Positions 51,048 through 59,752 of a stretch of DNA of 64,000 bases are shown here, in pieces. The notes under the pieces were generated by a model that was not told the DNA's origin, made no database searches, and worked only from the letters and a program-made list of their open reading frames with translations. The stretch covers positions 1 through 64,000 of the forward strand of contig CAYMPW010000003.1 of the NCBI GenBank assembly GCA_964392725.1, in the 5' to 3' direction. A program made the position numbers and the translations under genes. Numbering within the stretch: position 1 is the first letter of the stretch; each line of letters opens with the position of its first letter. Source of the DNA: CAYMPW01 sp964392725. GTDB taxonomy: Archaea > Thermoplasmatota > Thermoplasmata > Methanomassiliicoccales > Methanomethylophilaceae.

Positions 51048-51131
51048 AGTCTCGCGATATATTTCCTAATATTTAAATGGGGGTGCTTTTTACGCGCAAA
51101 TAGTATAAAGGACCCCCGAGGTTAAGATAAT

Positions 51132-52013
51132 ATGAAAGTAACGCCCGAATGTGTTCCATGTTTGTTGAAACGTGTGCTATTTCAAGCACAATTGGCAAAC
51201 AATGGTACCGAATCCAAATCTGTACAAGCTGCGTTAAAGAAATACGCCGAGATTTATGATGAGGGTAAAAATTCTGCAGAATCGGCAACAGAGATTCATC
51301 GTTGTTCTTACGATGCTATGGGTGTTAAAGATCCATATCTGGCACTTAAGCTTCGTGCAGATGAAGTTGCCGAGGATTATATTTCATATGCCGAAGAATA
51401 TGTTAAAAATTCATCAGATTCTCTCAGGGCTGCTTTCCTCATGTCTGTTGTTGGAAATATTATGGATTTTGGATCGGGAATCGCAATAGATGATCCCGAT
51501 CAATTCAAAAACGTATTTTCAAACCTTGTTGAACAGGGGATTTATCATGATGATACAGACATTATCAAATCTGTTTTGAAACCAGGTTCCAGTGTTATTT
51601 ATGTGTTTGACAATTGTGGAGAATCTCAATTGGATAAAATTCTCATAAAAGAATTGCAAACAATGGGCGCCCGTGTTGTAGGTGTTGTTCGCGGAGAACC
51701 AATTTTAAACGATGTAACATACGAAGATGCAATCCGCATTGGGATGGAAAAGGTTGTTGATCGTCTCCTTACTTCGGAGGTCTTTGCTATAGGTGTGGAT
51801 ATGTCTAAAATCGGTAAAGATTTGCGTGAAGAATTTGCAAATGCAGATCTTATCATAGCAAAAGGAATGGCAAACTTTGAATCTTTTTCTGATTGGGAAA
51901 ACAATGCGCCATTGGTTCACGTTTTGAGAACAAAATGCAACCCTGTTTCAAAAGCAATAGGGGTTCCAATCGAAAAAAATGTGGTTAAATTTGTACCCGT
52001 TCGGGTATCTTGA
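51132..52013 (+). CDS. DUF89/ARMT1-type metal-dependent phosphatase
   Basis: A 293-residue protein of the archaeal DUF89 branch. N-terminal MKVTPECVPCLLKRVLFQA has CxxC; the catalytic core shows VYVFDNCGESQLDKILI (DNxGE) and AKGMANFES (KgxaNyE), with asparagine and aspartate metal ligands. DUF89 enzymes remove phosphate from damaged or over-reduced sugar phosphates. Its place beside sugar phosphate genes fits such housekeeping. GAGGTT precedes the ATG. Confidence 0.85.
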   Translation: MKVTPECVPCLLKRVLFQAQLANNGTESKSVQAALKKYAEIYDEGKNSAESATEIHRCSYDAMGVKDPYLALKLRADEVAEDYISYAEEYVKNSSDSLRAAFLMSVVGNIMDFGSGIAIDDPDQFKNVFSNLVEQGIYHDDTDIIKSVLKPGSSVIYVFDNCGESQLDKILIKELQTMGARVVGVVRGEPILNDVTYEDAIRIGMEKVVDRLLTSEVFAIGVDMSKIGKDLREEFANADLIIAKGMANFESFSDWENNAPLVHVLRTKCNPVSKAIGVPIEKNVVKFVPVRVS

Positions 52014-52044
52014 AATATAAGCTCTTCCTAGTAGGGGCGATACT

Positions 52045-53079
52045 ATGGCGGTAAAAGTCAAGCAGGCCGTTATAATGGTTGGAGGCAAAGGTACAAGGCT
52101 TAGACCCTTGACCGATAATTGTCCAAAACCAATTCTTCCGGTACTGGATAAACCCTGTTTAAAATATCTCATTGAATCATTCGCAAGAGGCGGAATAACC
52201 GAAATTATTTTGGCTTGCGGATACAGATCTGAATTGATGGCAGAATCCATCGGCGATGGATCTGATTTAGGAATTTCCATCGAATACTCCTATGAGGATA
52301 AACCAATGGGAACAGGGGGCGCGATAAAACTTCTCGAAGATCGTTTGGATGAAACTTTTGTTGCAGCAAACGGAGATGTTTTTGCAGATATTGATTTAGA
52401 AGACGAAATTGCAGAACATTTCGATTCTGAAGCTGCAGTTACAATCGCTTTAACGCCTGTGGATAATCCTTGTGAATTTGGAATTGCACGTCAGGATGAA
52501 ACAGGCCGCATTGAAGAGTTTAAAGAAAAACCAAAGCCTGAAGAAGTTTTTTCAAATTTGATCAACGCAGGCGTGTACATTATTCAAAAAGAAGTCCTCA
52601 AATATATCCCTGAAGGAAAACCATATGATTTTTCAAAAGATTTGGTTCCTCAAATAATGAAAGATGGTTATAAAATTCAAGGACATGTAATAAGCGGAGT
52701 GTGGAAAGACGTTGGACGTCCCAGTGATCTGATGGGTGCCAATGTAGTAATGGCAAACCGCGAGTACAAAGACTATGCGTGGGGCGGTAGCCGTGCACAT
52801 GATTCTGAGATGTCCAAGCCCTTCTATTTGGGGGACGAATCGACAATTATCGAATCCACAGCAAAAGCAACAATAATCAGTGCACATTGTAATGTAAATA
52901 ATTCCCATTTGTCGAATGTTTTACTGTTCCCTGGCTGTTCGATCATAGCATCTTCGATTGAAAATAGTATTTTGGGTAAAGGTTGTAAGATTAACGATGC
53001 CAAAATAACAAATTCAGTTCTTGCAGATAATTCAATTGTTGAACCAGGAACAACCATAGAAAACAATGAAAGGGTATAA
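52045..53079 (+). CDS. sugar-1-phosphate nucleotidyltransferase (HddC-like or GDP-mannose pyrophosphorylase-like)
   Basis: A 344-residue enzyme: MVGGKGTRLRPLTDNCPKP (signature G-G-x-G-x-R-L and the K-P pair), then KPMGTGGAI and NGDVFAD, followed by a C-terminal left-handed beta-helix (about 255-340; STIIESTAKATIISAHC, ILGKGCKI). It activates a sugar phosphate with an NTP. The next gene is gmhB and gmhA/hddA lie close by, so D-glycero-D-manno-heptose-1-phosphate is a likely substrate; mannose or glucose-1-phosphate remain possible. AGGGGCGAT is the ribosome site. Confidence 0.85.
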   Translation: MAVKVKQAVIMVGGKGTRLRPLTDNCPKPILPVLDKPCLKYLIESFARGGITEIILACGYRSELMAESIGDGSDLGISIEYSYEDKPMGTGGAIKLLEDRLDETFVAANGDVFADIDLEDEIAEHFDSEAAVTIALTPVDNPCEFGIARQDETGRIEEFKEKPKPEEVFSNLINAGVYIIQKEVLKYIPEGKPYDFSKDLVPQIMKDGYKIQGHVISGVWKDVGRPSDLMGANVVMANREYKDYAWGGSRAHDSEMSKPFYLGDESTIIESTAKATIISAHCNVNNSHLSNVLLFPGCSIIASSIENSILGKGCKINDAKITNSVLADNSIVEPGTTIENNERV

Positions 53080-53081
53080 TC

Positions 53082-53903
53082 ATGGAAGATTTAGTTAAAT
53101 TCGAGTTGGAAAAAATCAATGAAAGGTTGGGTGCAGTCGATATGCATTCTGTCATCTTGGCAGCAGACATGGTTGCTGTAGCAGTTCACAATGGTGGACG
53201 TGTAAGCCTTCCTGATGATGTTGAACTGGATTTACACGGTCTTCCTCAAATAGATATTCCCGGACCTTACGATGCCGATTTAAGAACAAAGGAACGTTCA
53301 TGTTCAATATCGTTCAGAGGTAGGGCAATCAGAATCGGAACTCCTCTCGGAGATGGATTCAAAGAAGCAGTTTTGGACGAGATTCTCAAGATCGCAGAGC
53401 GCACACTTCGCGGGAATAAAACTGTATTTTTAGATCGTGATGACACAATCGCAAAAGACGTGCCATATTGCAACAATCCCGATGAATTTATCGTATTCCC
53501 GTACTCTTCAAAAGCTATTGCCCGTCTCAACGAGGCAGGGTTCAAAGTAATTGTTGTTACAAATCAATCTGGAATCGGGAGAGGTAAAGTCACTCGAGAA
53601 CAACTCGATTCTATTCATGATAAAATGATAAAAGAGATCGCAAAAGATGGTGGAAAAATAGATGAAATTCTGTATTGTCCCCACCACCCCGATGACGGTT
53701 GCGATTGCAGAAAACCCAATATTGGAATGGGTTGGACTGCCGTTAACAAATACAAAATCAATCCGCGTGTTTCATATGTTGTCGGAGATACAGACAAAGA
53801 TATGGGATTTGGACGTCAGCTCGGATGTAAGTGTTTCCAAGTTTCCAAAGATTTTACTTTGGAAATGGCAGTGGACGAGATTCTCAAGCCCTCAACAGAG
53901 TGA
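53082..53903 (+). CDS. gmhB: heptose bisphosphate phosphatase GmhB-like, with extra N-terminal domain
   Basis: A 273-residue protein. Residues about 113-270 are a HAD phosphatase: VFLDRDDTI with the nucleophile and acid aspartates, VTNQSGIGRG, and the zinc loop CPHHPDDGCDCRKP that is specific to GmhB and its histidinol-phosphatase relative. It removes the 7-phosphate of heptose-1,7-bisphosphate. Residues 1-112 (ILAADMVAVAVHNGGRVSLPDD, then FRGRAIRIGTPLGDGF) form an added domain I cannot identify. It follows the nucleotidyltransferase by two bases and overlaps the convergent gmhA by 12. Confidence 0.83.
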   Translation: MEDLVKFELEKINERLGAVDMHSVILAADMVAVAVHNGGRVSLPDDVELDLHGLPQIDIPGPYDADLRTKERSCSISFRGRAIRIGTPLGDGFKEAVLDEILKIAERTLRGNKTVFLDRDDTIAKDVPYCNNPDEFIVFPYSSKAIARLNEAGFKVIVVTNQSGIGRGKVTREQLDSIHDKMIKEIAKDGGKIDEILYCPHHPDDGCDCRKPNIGMGWTAVNKYKINPRVSYVVGDTDKDMGFGRQLGCKCFQVSKDFTLEMAVDEILKPSTE

Positions 53904-54479
53904 GTATCCGTATCTGAGTGAAATACGCTGTGCAATCATATGAAGAATAATCATATGTGCATCTTCGGATTTCTGCATGTCTTTAATCGGAGTGTTTACA
54001 TCCACATCTGCGAGTTCTGAAAGTTTTCCACCGGTGTATCCGGTCAAGGACAATACTTTACATCCGCAACTCTGAGCATATTCTGCCGCAAGAAGTACGT
54101 TCTTGGAGTTTCCGCTTCCCGAGATTCCGATAAGAAGGTCGTTTGAAGTTACACGACCTTCAAGCTGCATCTTGAATACGAGATCGTATCCGCAATCATT
54201 TGCAATTGCGAGCATACTTGGAATATTGTCATTCAGGCAATAAAATCTGAATTTTTTATCAAGGTTGTAGCAAACCCCTTTGTTGAAGTCGCAGACAATA
54301 TGTGAAGCAGTTCCTGCACTTCCTCCGTTTCCACAAATGAATACGGTTCCATCGTTTTCGTATGTTTTTACAATTAATTCAATGGCTTCATCAAGCTTAT
54401 CGGGGTTAATTCTGTTAAGCGCGTCATTCAAAACTGCAAAATAATTGGATGCAAACTCTTTGTTATTCATTTCTGTCAT
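53892..54479 (-). CDS. gmhA: phosphoheptose isomerase GmhA-like SIS protein
   Basis: A 195-residue SIS-domain protein: FICGNGGSAGTASHIVCDFNKG, ISGSGNSKNVLLAAEYA, and SEDAHMIILHMIA with the Glu and His of the GmhA active site. It converts sedoheptulose-7-phosphate to D-glycero-D-manno-heptose-7-phosphate. The ATG at 54479 is preferred (GTGAAG upstream); a GTG at 54488 and an ATG at 54470 are alternatives. It is the last gene of a minus-strand unit with hddA and a GT2. Confidence 0.87.
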   Translation of the reverse strand: MTEMNNKEFASNYFAVLNDALNRINPDKLDEAIELIVKTYENDGTVFICGNGGSAGTASHIVCDFNKGVCYNLDKKFRFYCLNDNIPSMLAIANDCGYDLVFKMQLEGRVTSNDLLIGISGSGNSKNVLLAAEYAQSCGCKVLSLTGYTGGKLSELADVDVNTPIKDMQKSEDAHMIILHMIAQRISLRYGYSLC

Positions 54480-54539
54480 GTGCTTCACTAGTCCTAATAT
54501 TCTCTACAGGTTATTAAAAATGATGTACACAAAGATCGT

Positions 54540-55520
54540 TTAAATATCGTCCGTGTATACTATTCTAGATCCTCTTGTGTCAAAACGCATTGGGACAAGT
54601 CTTAAATCATGTAGGGATTCAACAACAGAATCGCGGAATTTTTCTGGAACGTAGAACAACATAAATCCATTGCCGCCCGCACCAAGAAGTTTTCCTCCAA
54701 GAGCTCCAGCTGAAATTCCACGTGCATAAACACCATCAATGAAATCATTGCTTATTCCTTGTGCTAATGTCCTTTTGATTTTCCACCCTTCATCAAGGAT
54801 TTCGCCCAAAGCGTCCAATTCCCCATTTTCAAGTTTTTCTCTTAATTTGTATGTTAGGTCACAAAGTTTGAGCTGTCCTTTTTCGGCATTTCCCGATGTT
54901 ATGTTTTTCTGTTGTGTTTTTAGAATTTCAGATGCGCTTCTGGTTCCACCGAGGTAAAACATCATAAGATTATCATTGAGATATTCTTTATCGTAGTCTG
55001 AAATTTTAACGCGTTCAACAGAAACCGTATCATCTTTTTTGAATTTTATAAAATTCAAATCGCCGTACGCCGCAGCATATTGATCTTGTTTTCCAATAGG
55101 TTCATGAAGGTGTTCAATTTCAATATCACATGCTTCTGAAGCAAGGATTTCTTTTGTAATTTCAAGACCTTTGTATGTTCTAAGAAGATTAACTAAACCA
55201 ACCGTAAAAGTACTGGAGGATCCCAGGCCAGTACCCGCAGGAATATCGGATATGCTGCTGATTTCCATTCCCGATAAATTGTATGAGGTCAAGCAATCGC
55301 GAAATACGGGATGTCTAATTTCCGTATTTCTTTTTACTGTTTCTACCGTTGAATATTTGAGTTGAGTTATATCTGTATGGAATGATTCTACACTCGAAAG
55401 GTAGATGTATTTGTCAATTGCAGTGCTTAAAACGCAACCTTCGTGTTTTCTGTAGAATGAGGCAATATCGCTTCCCCCTCCGCAAAAACTTACTCTGAGC
55501 GGTGTTTTACTAAGAATCAT
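54540..55520 (-). CDS. hddA: GHMP kinase, D-glycero-alpha-D-manno-heptose 7-phosphate kinase-like
   Basis: A 326-residue GHMP kinase. TPLRVSFCGGGSDIASFYRK at the start, IPAGTGLGSSSTFTVGL (ATP site), GKQDQYAAAYGDLNFI and GGKLLGAGGNGFMLFY are the HddA-type motifs. It makes heptose-1,7-bisphosphate (alpha anomer), the step between gmhA and gmhB. The ATG at 55520 has AAGTGAT upstream and lies four bases after the GT2 stop. Confidence 0.87.
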   Translation of the reverse strand: MILSKTPLRVSFCGGGSDIASFYRKHEGCVLSTAIDKYIYLSSVESFHTDITQLKYSTVETVKRNTEIRHPVFRDCLTSYNLSGMEISSISDIPAGTGLGSSSTFTVGLVNLLRTYKGLEITKEILASEACDIEIEHLHEPIGKQDQYAAAYGDLNFIKFKKDDTVSVERVKISDYDKEYLNDNLMMFYLGGTRSASEILKTQQKNITSGNAEKGQLKLCDLTYKLREKLENGELDALGEILDEGWKIKRTLAQGISNDFIDGVYARGISAGALGGKLLGAGGNGFMLFYVPEKFRDSVVESLHDLRLVPMRFDTRGSRIVYTDDI

Positions 55521-55524
55521 AATA

Positions 55525-56259
55525 TCACTTTTTGGTAAATATTGAACCAACTTTTGCCATAAAACGGCCTACCGGACCACATTGTCTCAAGAAGGATAAA
55601 ATAACTCCTGAGGATAATTTGGATTCTCCGCCATCTCTTGTACCAAAATCGTATGTTACTTCGGAAAGTTTTAATTTTCCCGGAGCAAATTTCATGAGAT
55701 CGAAAAGTGTTTTAAAACCACGTATTTCAAAATCCTGAATGTTTTCTTGAATAACGGTTCTAAACAGGTTTGTTTTTCCACCGAACAATCCGCTCATAAT
55801 ATCATGTGATGATGTTTTTCCACGGAATTTCAATGTGAGAACTGCCATGTAGTGACATCCCCATGAACCTACCCATCTTACAAAAGACAGTCCTGATTTA
55901 CGATCAGACCTAACACCAACAACCAAATCTGCCCCGCATGTGAGTTTTGAATAAATGTCTGCAAGAACCTCGGGAGGGTGTTGGAAATCACAATCCATAT
56001 TGATGAAAAGGTCTGTTTTAGTTTCAACAATTCCCTGACAAATACTGGCAGACAATCCGCGGTCTTCCGGATCACGGGTAAAGAATGTAACTTTAGGGTC
56101 TTTGAGGGATTCAACTAGTGCCTTGGAACCGTCTTTTGAATTATCATCCATTATAAGTATTTCAAAATCTGGATACAATGATCTGAGGCGCGTAATCATG
56201 TTGACTATGTTGTCAGCCTCGTTGTATGTCGGCAGAATAACTGTGCATGTTTCTGGAAT
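55525..56259 (-). CDS. polyprenyl-phosphate mannosyltransferase (DPM1)-like GT2 with non-canonical start
   Basis: The frame encodes a GT2 of about 244 residues: TVILPTYNEADNI, LIMDDNSKDGS, INMDCDFQHPPEV (DxD) and GYRG-like EIRGFKTLFDL, matching dolichyl/polyprenyl-phosphate sugar transferases. The TVILPTYNE nucleotide site lies upstream of the first in-frame ATG (56199), so the protein must start earlier. Upstream the frame reads ATG TTT TAA ATT CCA GAA: the only earlier ATG (56268) is followed by a TAA two codons later. Either ATT at 56259 is the start (AGGGGATG is a fair ribosome site) or the gene carries a nonsense mutation. It heads the hddA-gmhA unit. Confidence 0.7.
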   Translation of the reverse strand: MPETCTVILPTYNEADNIVNMITRLRSLYPDFEILIMDDNSKDGSKALVESLKDPKVTFFTRDPEDRGLSASICQGIVETKTDLFINMDCDFQHPPEVLADIYSKLTCGADLVVGVRSDRKSGLSFVRWVGSWGCHYMAVLTLKFRGKTSSHDIMSGLFGGKTNLFRTVIQENIQDFEIRGFKTLFDLMKFAPGKLKLSEVTYDFGTRDGGESKLSSGVILSFLRQCGPVGRFMAKVGSIFTKK

Positions 56260-56387
56260 TTAAAACATCCCCTGGTAACAAATAAAGTAAACAACTATAT
56301 TAGATGTCCGCAATATCCGTCAATAAGCAAGGAATCGTACGCGATTCTCTCCTTTCAGCAGATTTGAAGTCTTACGAGAGTGTTAGA

Positions 56388-57314
56388 ATGGAAAAAACAG
56401 AAAAGATTTGGCTAAACGGCAAGTTGGTAAATTGGGATGATGCGAGAGTACACGTTCTTTCGCACGCTATGAACTATGGAACCGGTGTTTTCGAAGGTAT
56501 TCGTGTATATCAGACGCCCAAAGGACCCGCAATCTTCCGTCTCAAAGATCACGTAAAAAGATTGATGGACGGATGCAAAGTCATGGCTATAAGTCTTAAC
56601 ATCGATGGAAAAGAATACGGACTTGAGGATATTTGTGAAGCAATCAAAGAAACTGTTCGCAACGATCCTAAAATCGATTATGTTAAGCCTACTGTATATC
56701 TTAGCGGAGAAGAAGTTGGACTCAACCCAATAAAAGTTCCTTCAAGCTTGGCAATTACTGGTGTTTTCATGGGTAACTATCTTGGAAAAGACGCAGATGC
56801 TGGAGCAAAAATCATCACATCTTCTTGGCAGAGGCCCGATAATCTTTGTGGCCCCGCAGGTGCAAAGGTCAACGGAACATACGTAACATCAACACTCGCA
56901 AAGAGAGAAGCACTTCAACACGGCGCATCCGAAGCAGTTATGCTTAATGCAAAAGGAAATGTTGCGGAATGTACAGGAGAAAATATCTTCATTTACAAAC
57001 GTGGTAAAATCTATACTCCTGGCCCATCCAATAGTATTCTGGAAGGAATTACTCGTAACTCAATAATAGAAGTTGCAAGAGATATGGGATTCGAAGTATA
57101 CGAAACCGATTTCTGCAGAACAGAACTTATTACAGCTGATGAAGTTTTCATGACTGGTACAGCAGCGGAAATTGCACCCGTTACCTGCATCGATGAAAGA
57201 ATGATTGGTGATGGTAAGATCGGAAAAGTTTCTAAAGAAATCCACGCAAAGTTCCACGACATCGTTACAGGAAAAGTTCCGGAATACGATGCATGGTTGG
57301 ATTACGTAAACTAA
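56388..57314 (+). CDS. ilvE: branched-chain amino acid aminotransferase
   Basis: A 308-residue fold-type IV PLP enzyme: KIWLNGKLVNWDDARVHVLSH at the start, GTGVFEGIRVY, the PLP lysine in GAKVNGTY, and EVFMTGTAAEIAPV near the end. It makes Val, Leu and Ile from their keto acids. I chose ATG 56388; an in-frame ATG at 56304 adds 28 residues unlike the family and lies too close to the TATA-like CTATATTAG (56293-56301), which would start transcription near 56322. Confidence 0.93.
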   Translation: MEKTEKIWLNGKLVNWDDARVHVLSHAMNYGTGVFEGIRVYQTPKGPAIFRLKDHVKRLMDGCKVMAISLNIDGKEYGLEDICEAIKETVRNDPKIDYVKPTVYLSGEEVGLNPIKVPSSLAITGVFMGNYLGKDADAGAKIITSSWQRPDNLCGPAGAKVNGTYVTSTLAKREALQHGASEAVMLNAKGNVAECTGENIFIYKRGKIYTPGPSNSILEGITRNSIIEVARDMGFEVYETDFCRTELITADEVFMTGTAAEIAPVTCIDERMIGDGKIGKVSKEIHAKFHDIVTGKVPEYDAWLDYVN

Positions 57315-57323
57315 TTTTAAATC

Positions 57324-57341
57324 AAGGGTCTTATGACCCTT
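57324..57341 (+). terminator. terminator of ilvE
   Basis: AAGGGTC and GACCCTT pair around TTAT, ten bases after the stop codon, followed by CCTTT. Confidence 0.6.
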
Positions 57342-57401
57342 CCTTTAAACGGACTTATTTTTTTGGAACATTGATATATATGTTGTAAATAATCTAGGTT
57401 C

Positions 57402-58781
57402 ATGGGCGAGTTCATTGCCGAAGATAAAGAGCAAAAATTCGCATCTAAGTTTGCACCAATGCTCAAACCTGCCATTATAATTCTGGTTCTGGGTCTTGGT
57501 ATTCGTTTTTTCTTGATGCCCTTGTTTACGTATAGTTATGACGTATCACACTGGGCCATTACAATTCAAAATATCCAAAGTGGAAATGGGTTGTATGAAA
57601 TTGCAGGATATTATTACTCTCCTGTATGGGGATACATTCTAGGGTTTTTATCTGAAATATATAATACGTTGGGTTTAGGTACAATGGTAGTTCGTTTGGA
57701 TGCTGCATTACCCATGGATGACATGTGGTGGGCATATTACTCATCAAACATTACTACACTTCAATTCAATGTTTTTATTAAAATTCCATTGGTAATATCA
57801 GATTGTATCATTGGATATTTGATATATTGGTTAGTTAAAAATCGCACATCGGATGTAAAGAAAGCAACACTTGCATTCGGATTGTGGTTTTTGTGCCCAA
57901 TCGTAATTTATTCTTCAGCAGTACAAGGAATGTTTGATACAGTTTCTGTATTATTCATGGTTTTAGCAGTTGTTTTGGTGTATAAAGGTCATAATCTCAT
58001 CGCAGGGGCAATATTTGCGATAGCTGTTCTTACAAAATTATTCCCAGCTTTTATTTTGTTTGTGTTGGCTGCATATGTGTTGAAGAAAAACAAAGATAAT
58101 ACTAAATTAGCAATGAAAAATCTTGCTTTCGCAATCGGAGGAGCACTCATTGCAGTTATTATCGTATATGCTCCACAAATCGCAGACGGCTCTTTCATAG
58201 ATTCGTTATATTTCCTAACGTCTCGTGCTTCAATAGGATCTTCTCCTGAAGTGGAAAGTACATTATGGGGTACATTAGAAAATTTTGGTTTTTCAATGGT
58301 ATTATTTATTCAACCTGTTTTGATAGGCATATGTGCATACATGGGATACAGAATGTATCGCACAGATGGAGATGTAGATGCATTATTTTTCAAATATCTC
58401 CTCATTTCAACCGTACTTGCTTTTATTTGGCCCCCTGCTCCACCTTATTTGCTAATTGTCATTCCATTTCTGGCATATCATATTGCTGTTGTGGATAAAA
58501 AATATCTTTCATCTTGGGCAATCATGGGAGTGGGAGCAACATTGTATGCTTTGGTAATGTCGAATGCTTCACTCCTGTTATCATTGTCTGCGTTTACAGA
58601 CATAATTTCATTGGAGAGTGTAATATCTGCAGTAAGTTGGTTTACAAGTTTTGAACTTGTTCCAGGACTCCGTTTGATGATGGTAGCAATGGTACTTACA
58701 GCAGCAATTCAGATGATTGGACTTTGGTCAATCCTTGGAAGATCATATATTTGTAAGGAGGACCCATTATGGGTAAATTAA
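57402..58781 (+). CDS. GT-C multispan glycosyltransferase, copy 2
   Basis: A 459-residue polytopic protein with 10-12 spans. SYDVSHWAITIQNIQSG followed by LYEIAGYYYSPVWGYI aligns directly with the copy at 48227-49555, including the outer-loop aspartate of GT-C enzymes. The N-terminus has a soluble lead of about 25 residues. The TATA box GATATATATG (57372-57381) gives a leaderless ATG. It overlaps its ectodomain partner by 13 bases. It probably moves a sugar from a lipid phosphate to a glycan or lipid outside the membrane. Confidence 0.78.
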   Translation: MGEFIAEDKEQKFASKFAPMLKPAIIILVLGLGIRFFLMPLFTYSYDVSHWAITIQNIQSGNGLYEIAGYYYSPVWGYILGFLSEIYNTLGLGTMVVRLDAALPMDDMWWAYYSSNITTLQFNVFIKIPLVISDCIIGYLIYWLVKNRTSDVKKATLAFGLWFLCPIVIYSSAVQGMFDTVSVLFMVLAVVLVYKGHNLIAGAIFAIAVLTKLFPAFILFVLAAYVLKKNKDNTKLAMKNLAFAIGGALIAVIIVYAPQIADGSFIDSLYFLTSRASIGSSPEVESTLWGTLENFGFSMVLFIQPVLIGICAYMGYRMYRTDGDVDALFFKYLLISTVLAFIWPPAPPYLLIVIPFLAYHIAVVDKKYLSSWAIMGVGATLYALVMSNASLLLSLSAFTDIISLESVISAVSWFTSFELVPGLRLMMVAMVLTAAIQMIGLWSILGRSYICKEDPLWVN

Positions 58782-59752
58782 ACGCGCCTACTTTGATAGG
58801 ATTAGCTCTTGTTGTTATCTTGGTTATTGGACAAGGGATGGTATATTGGGCAAATCCATACGCCTGTGATTCTTCAATCGAAATCGATGGAAGTGATTTT
58901 ACACTAAAAATCAATTCTTCTGTGAATACAGACGGTTCCGCCGTGATTTTAGATGGTGCAGAACTTCCAAGCACAGTTTACATTTACTTTGATGAAAAAT
59001 ATTCTAATAAATATGTATCTCATTCTTCACAATCTTCGTTCAACGGAGCAGTAAGTGCAGAATTGGTTAAACGTGGGGTAAATCCTACACAAATTAATGC
59101 GAATGAATTAGAATCTTTGATGAAATCTTCAACATACTCAACAGTTATTTTTGCATCTGGAACACTTCCCGATACAGTTTATAATGGAACATCCGATTCT
59201 TTAATTATCAACTGGTTAAATGAGGGTGGAAAGGTTGTATGGACATGCGATCCGTTCGGAAAATATCTATCATCTGGTAAAGACGTAGTGGAAATTTCAA
59301 ATTACCAATCTTTGATTTTTGGAAATGATAACTGCATCAACGATTCAACCGAAGATGAGGTTGCATACGAACGCTCATCTGAATTGGGCTCCGCTTTAAG
59401 ATTATCTTCAAACGATATCCGTAATGGATTCGCTACGAATGTTGATGGTGTTCGTTACATGGGATTCGACAATGGATATTATTCAAGTTTATCCATGATT
59501 CCTTTTGAAAAAGGATTCATTACATTGTTTGGAGGCTATTTTGATAAAGAGATTTCAAAAACTGCTGCACAAATAATCGCATCGGGGATAACAATGGAAA
59601 CAAAATTGGTGTATGTATCTAATTTCTTCGTATCCGGAGAATTCACAAAAACATTATCTTTTGAAGATACTTTGAAACCATCCGTATATGTGTATGTGGG
59701 GGGAGATATGTTGGTATATGCAAAACATCACTTGTTGGAGGTTGCAATATGA
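58769..59752 (+). CDS. membrane-anchored ectodomain protein, copy 2 of the module
   Basis: A 327-residue protein with one N-terminal span (about 7-27) and an outer domain rich in Ser, Asn and Asp. VYIYFDEKYS, TVIFASGTLPDTVYNG, WLNEGGKVVWTCDPFGK and GFITLFGGYF align with copy 1 at 47239-48237. The strand/glycine pattern suggests a glutamine-amidotransferase-like fold without a visible nucleophile cysteine. AAGGAGG lies just before the ATG. It overlaps the next glycosyltransferase gene by four bases. Confidence 0.7.
   Translation: MGKLNAPTLIGLALVVILVIGQGMVYWANPYACDSSIEIDGSDFTLKINSSVNTDGSAVILDGAELPSTVYIYFDEKYSNKYVSHSSQSSFNGAVSAELVKRGVNPTQINANELESLMKSSTYSTVIFASGTLPDTVYNGTSDSLIINWLNEGGKVVWTCDPFGKYLSSGKDVVEISNYQSLIFGNDNCINDSTEDEVAYERSSELGSALRLSSNDIRNGFATNVDGVRYMGFDNGYYSSLSMIPFEKGFITLFGGYFDKEISKTAAQIIASGITMETKLVYVSNFFVSGEFTKTLSFEDTLKPSVYVYVGGDMLVYAKHHLLEVAI

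Noticed and set aside
56257..56268. Recoding (pyrrolysine) of the early stop codon in the DPM1-like gene
   Set aside because: The codon is TAA; pyrrolysine uses TAG.
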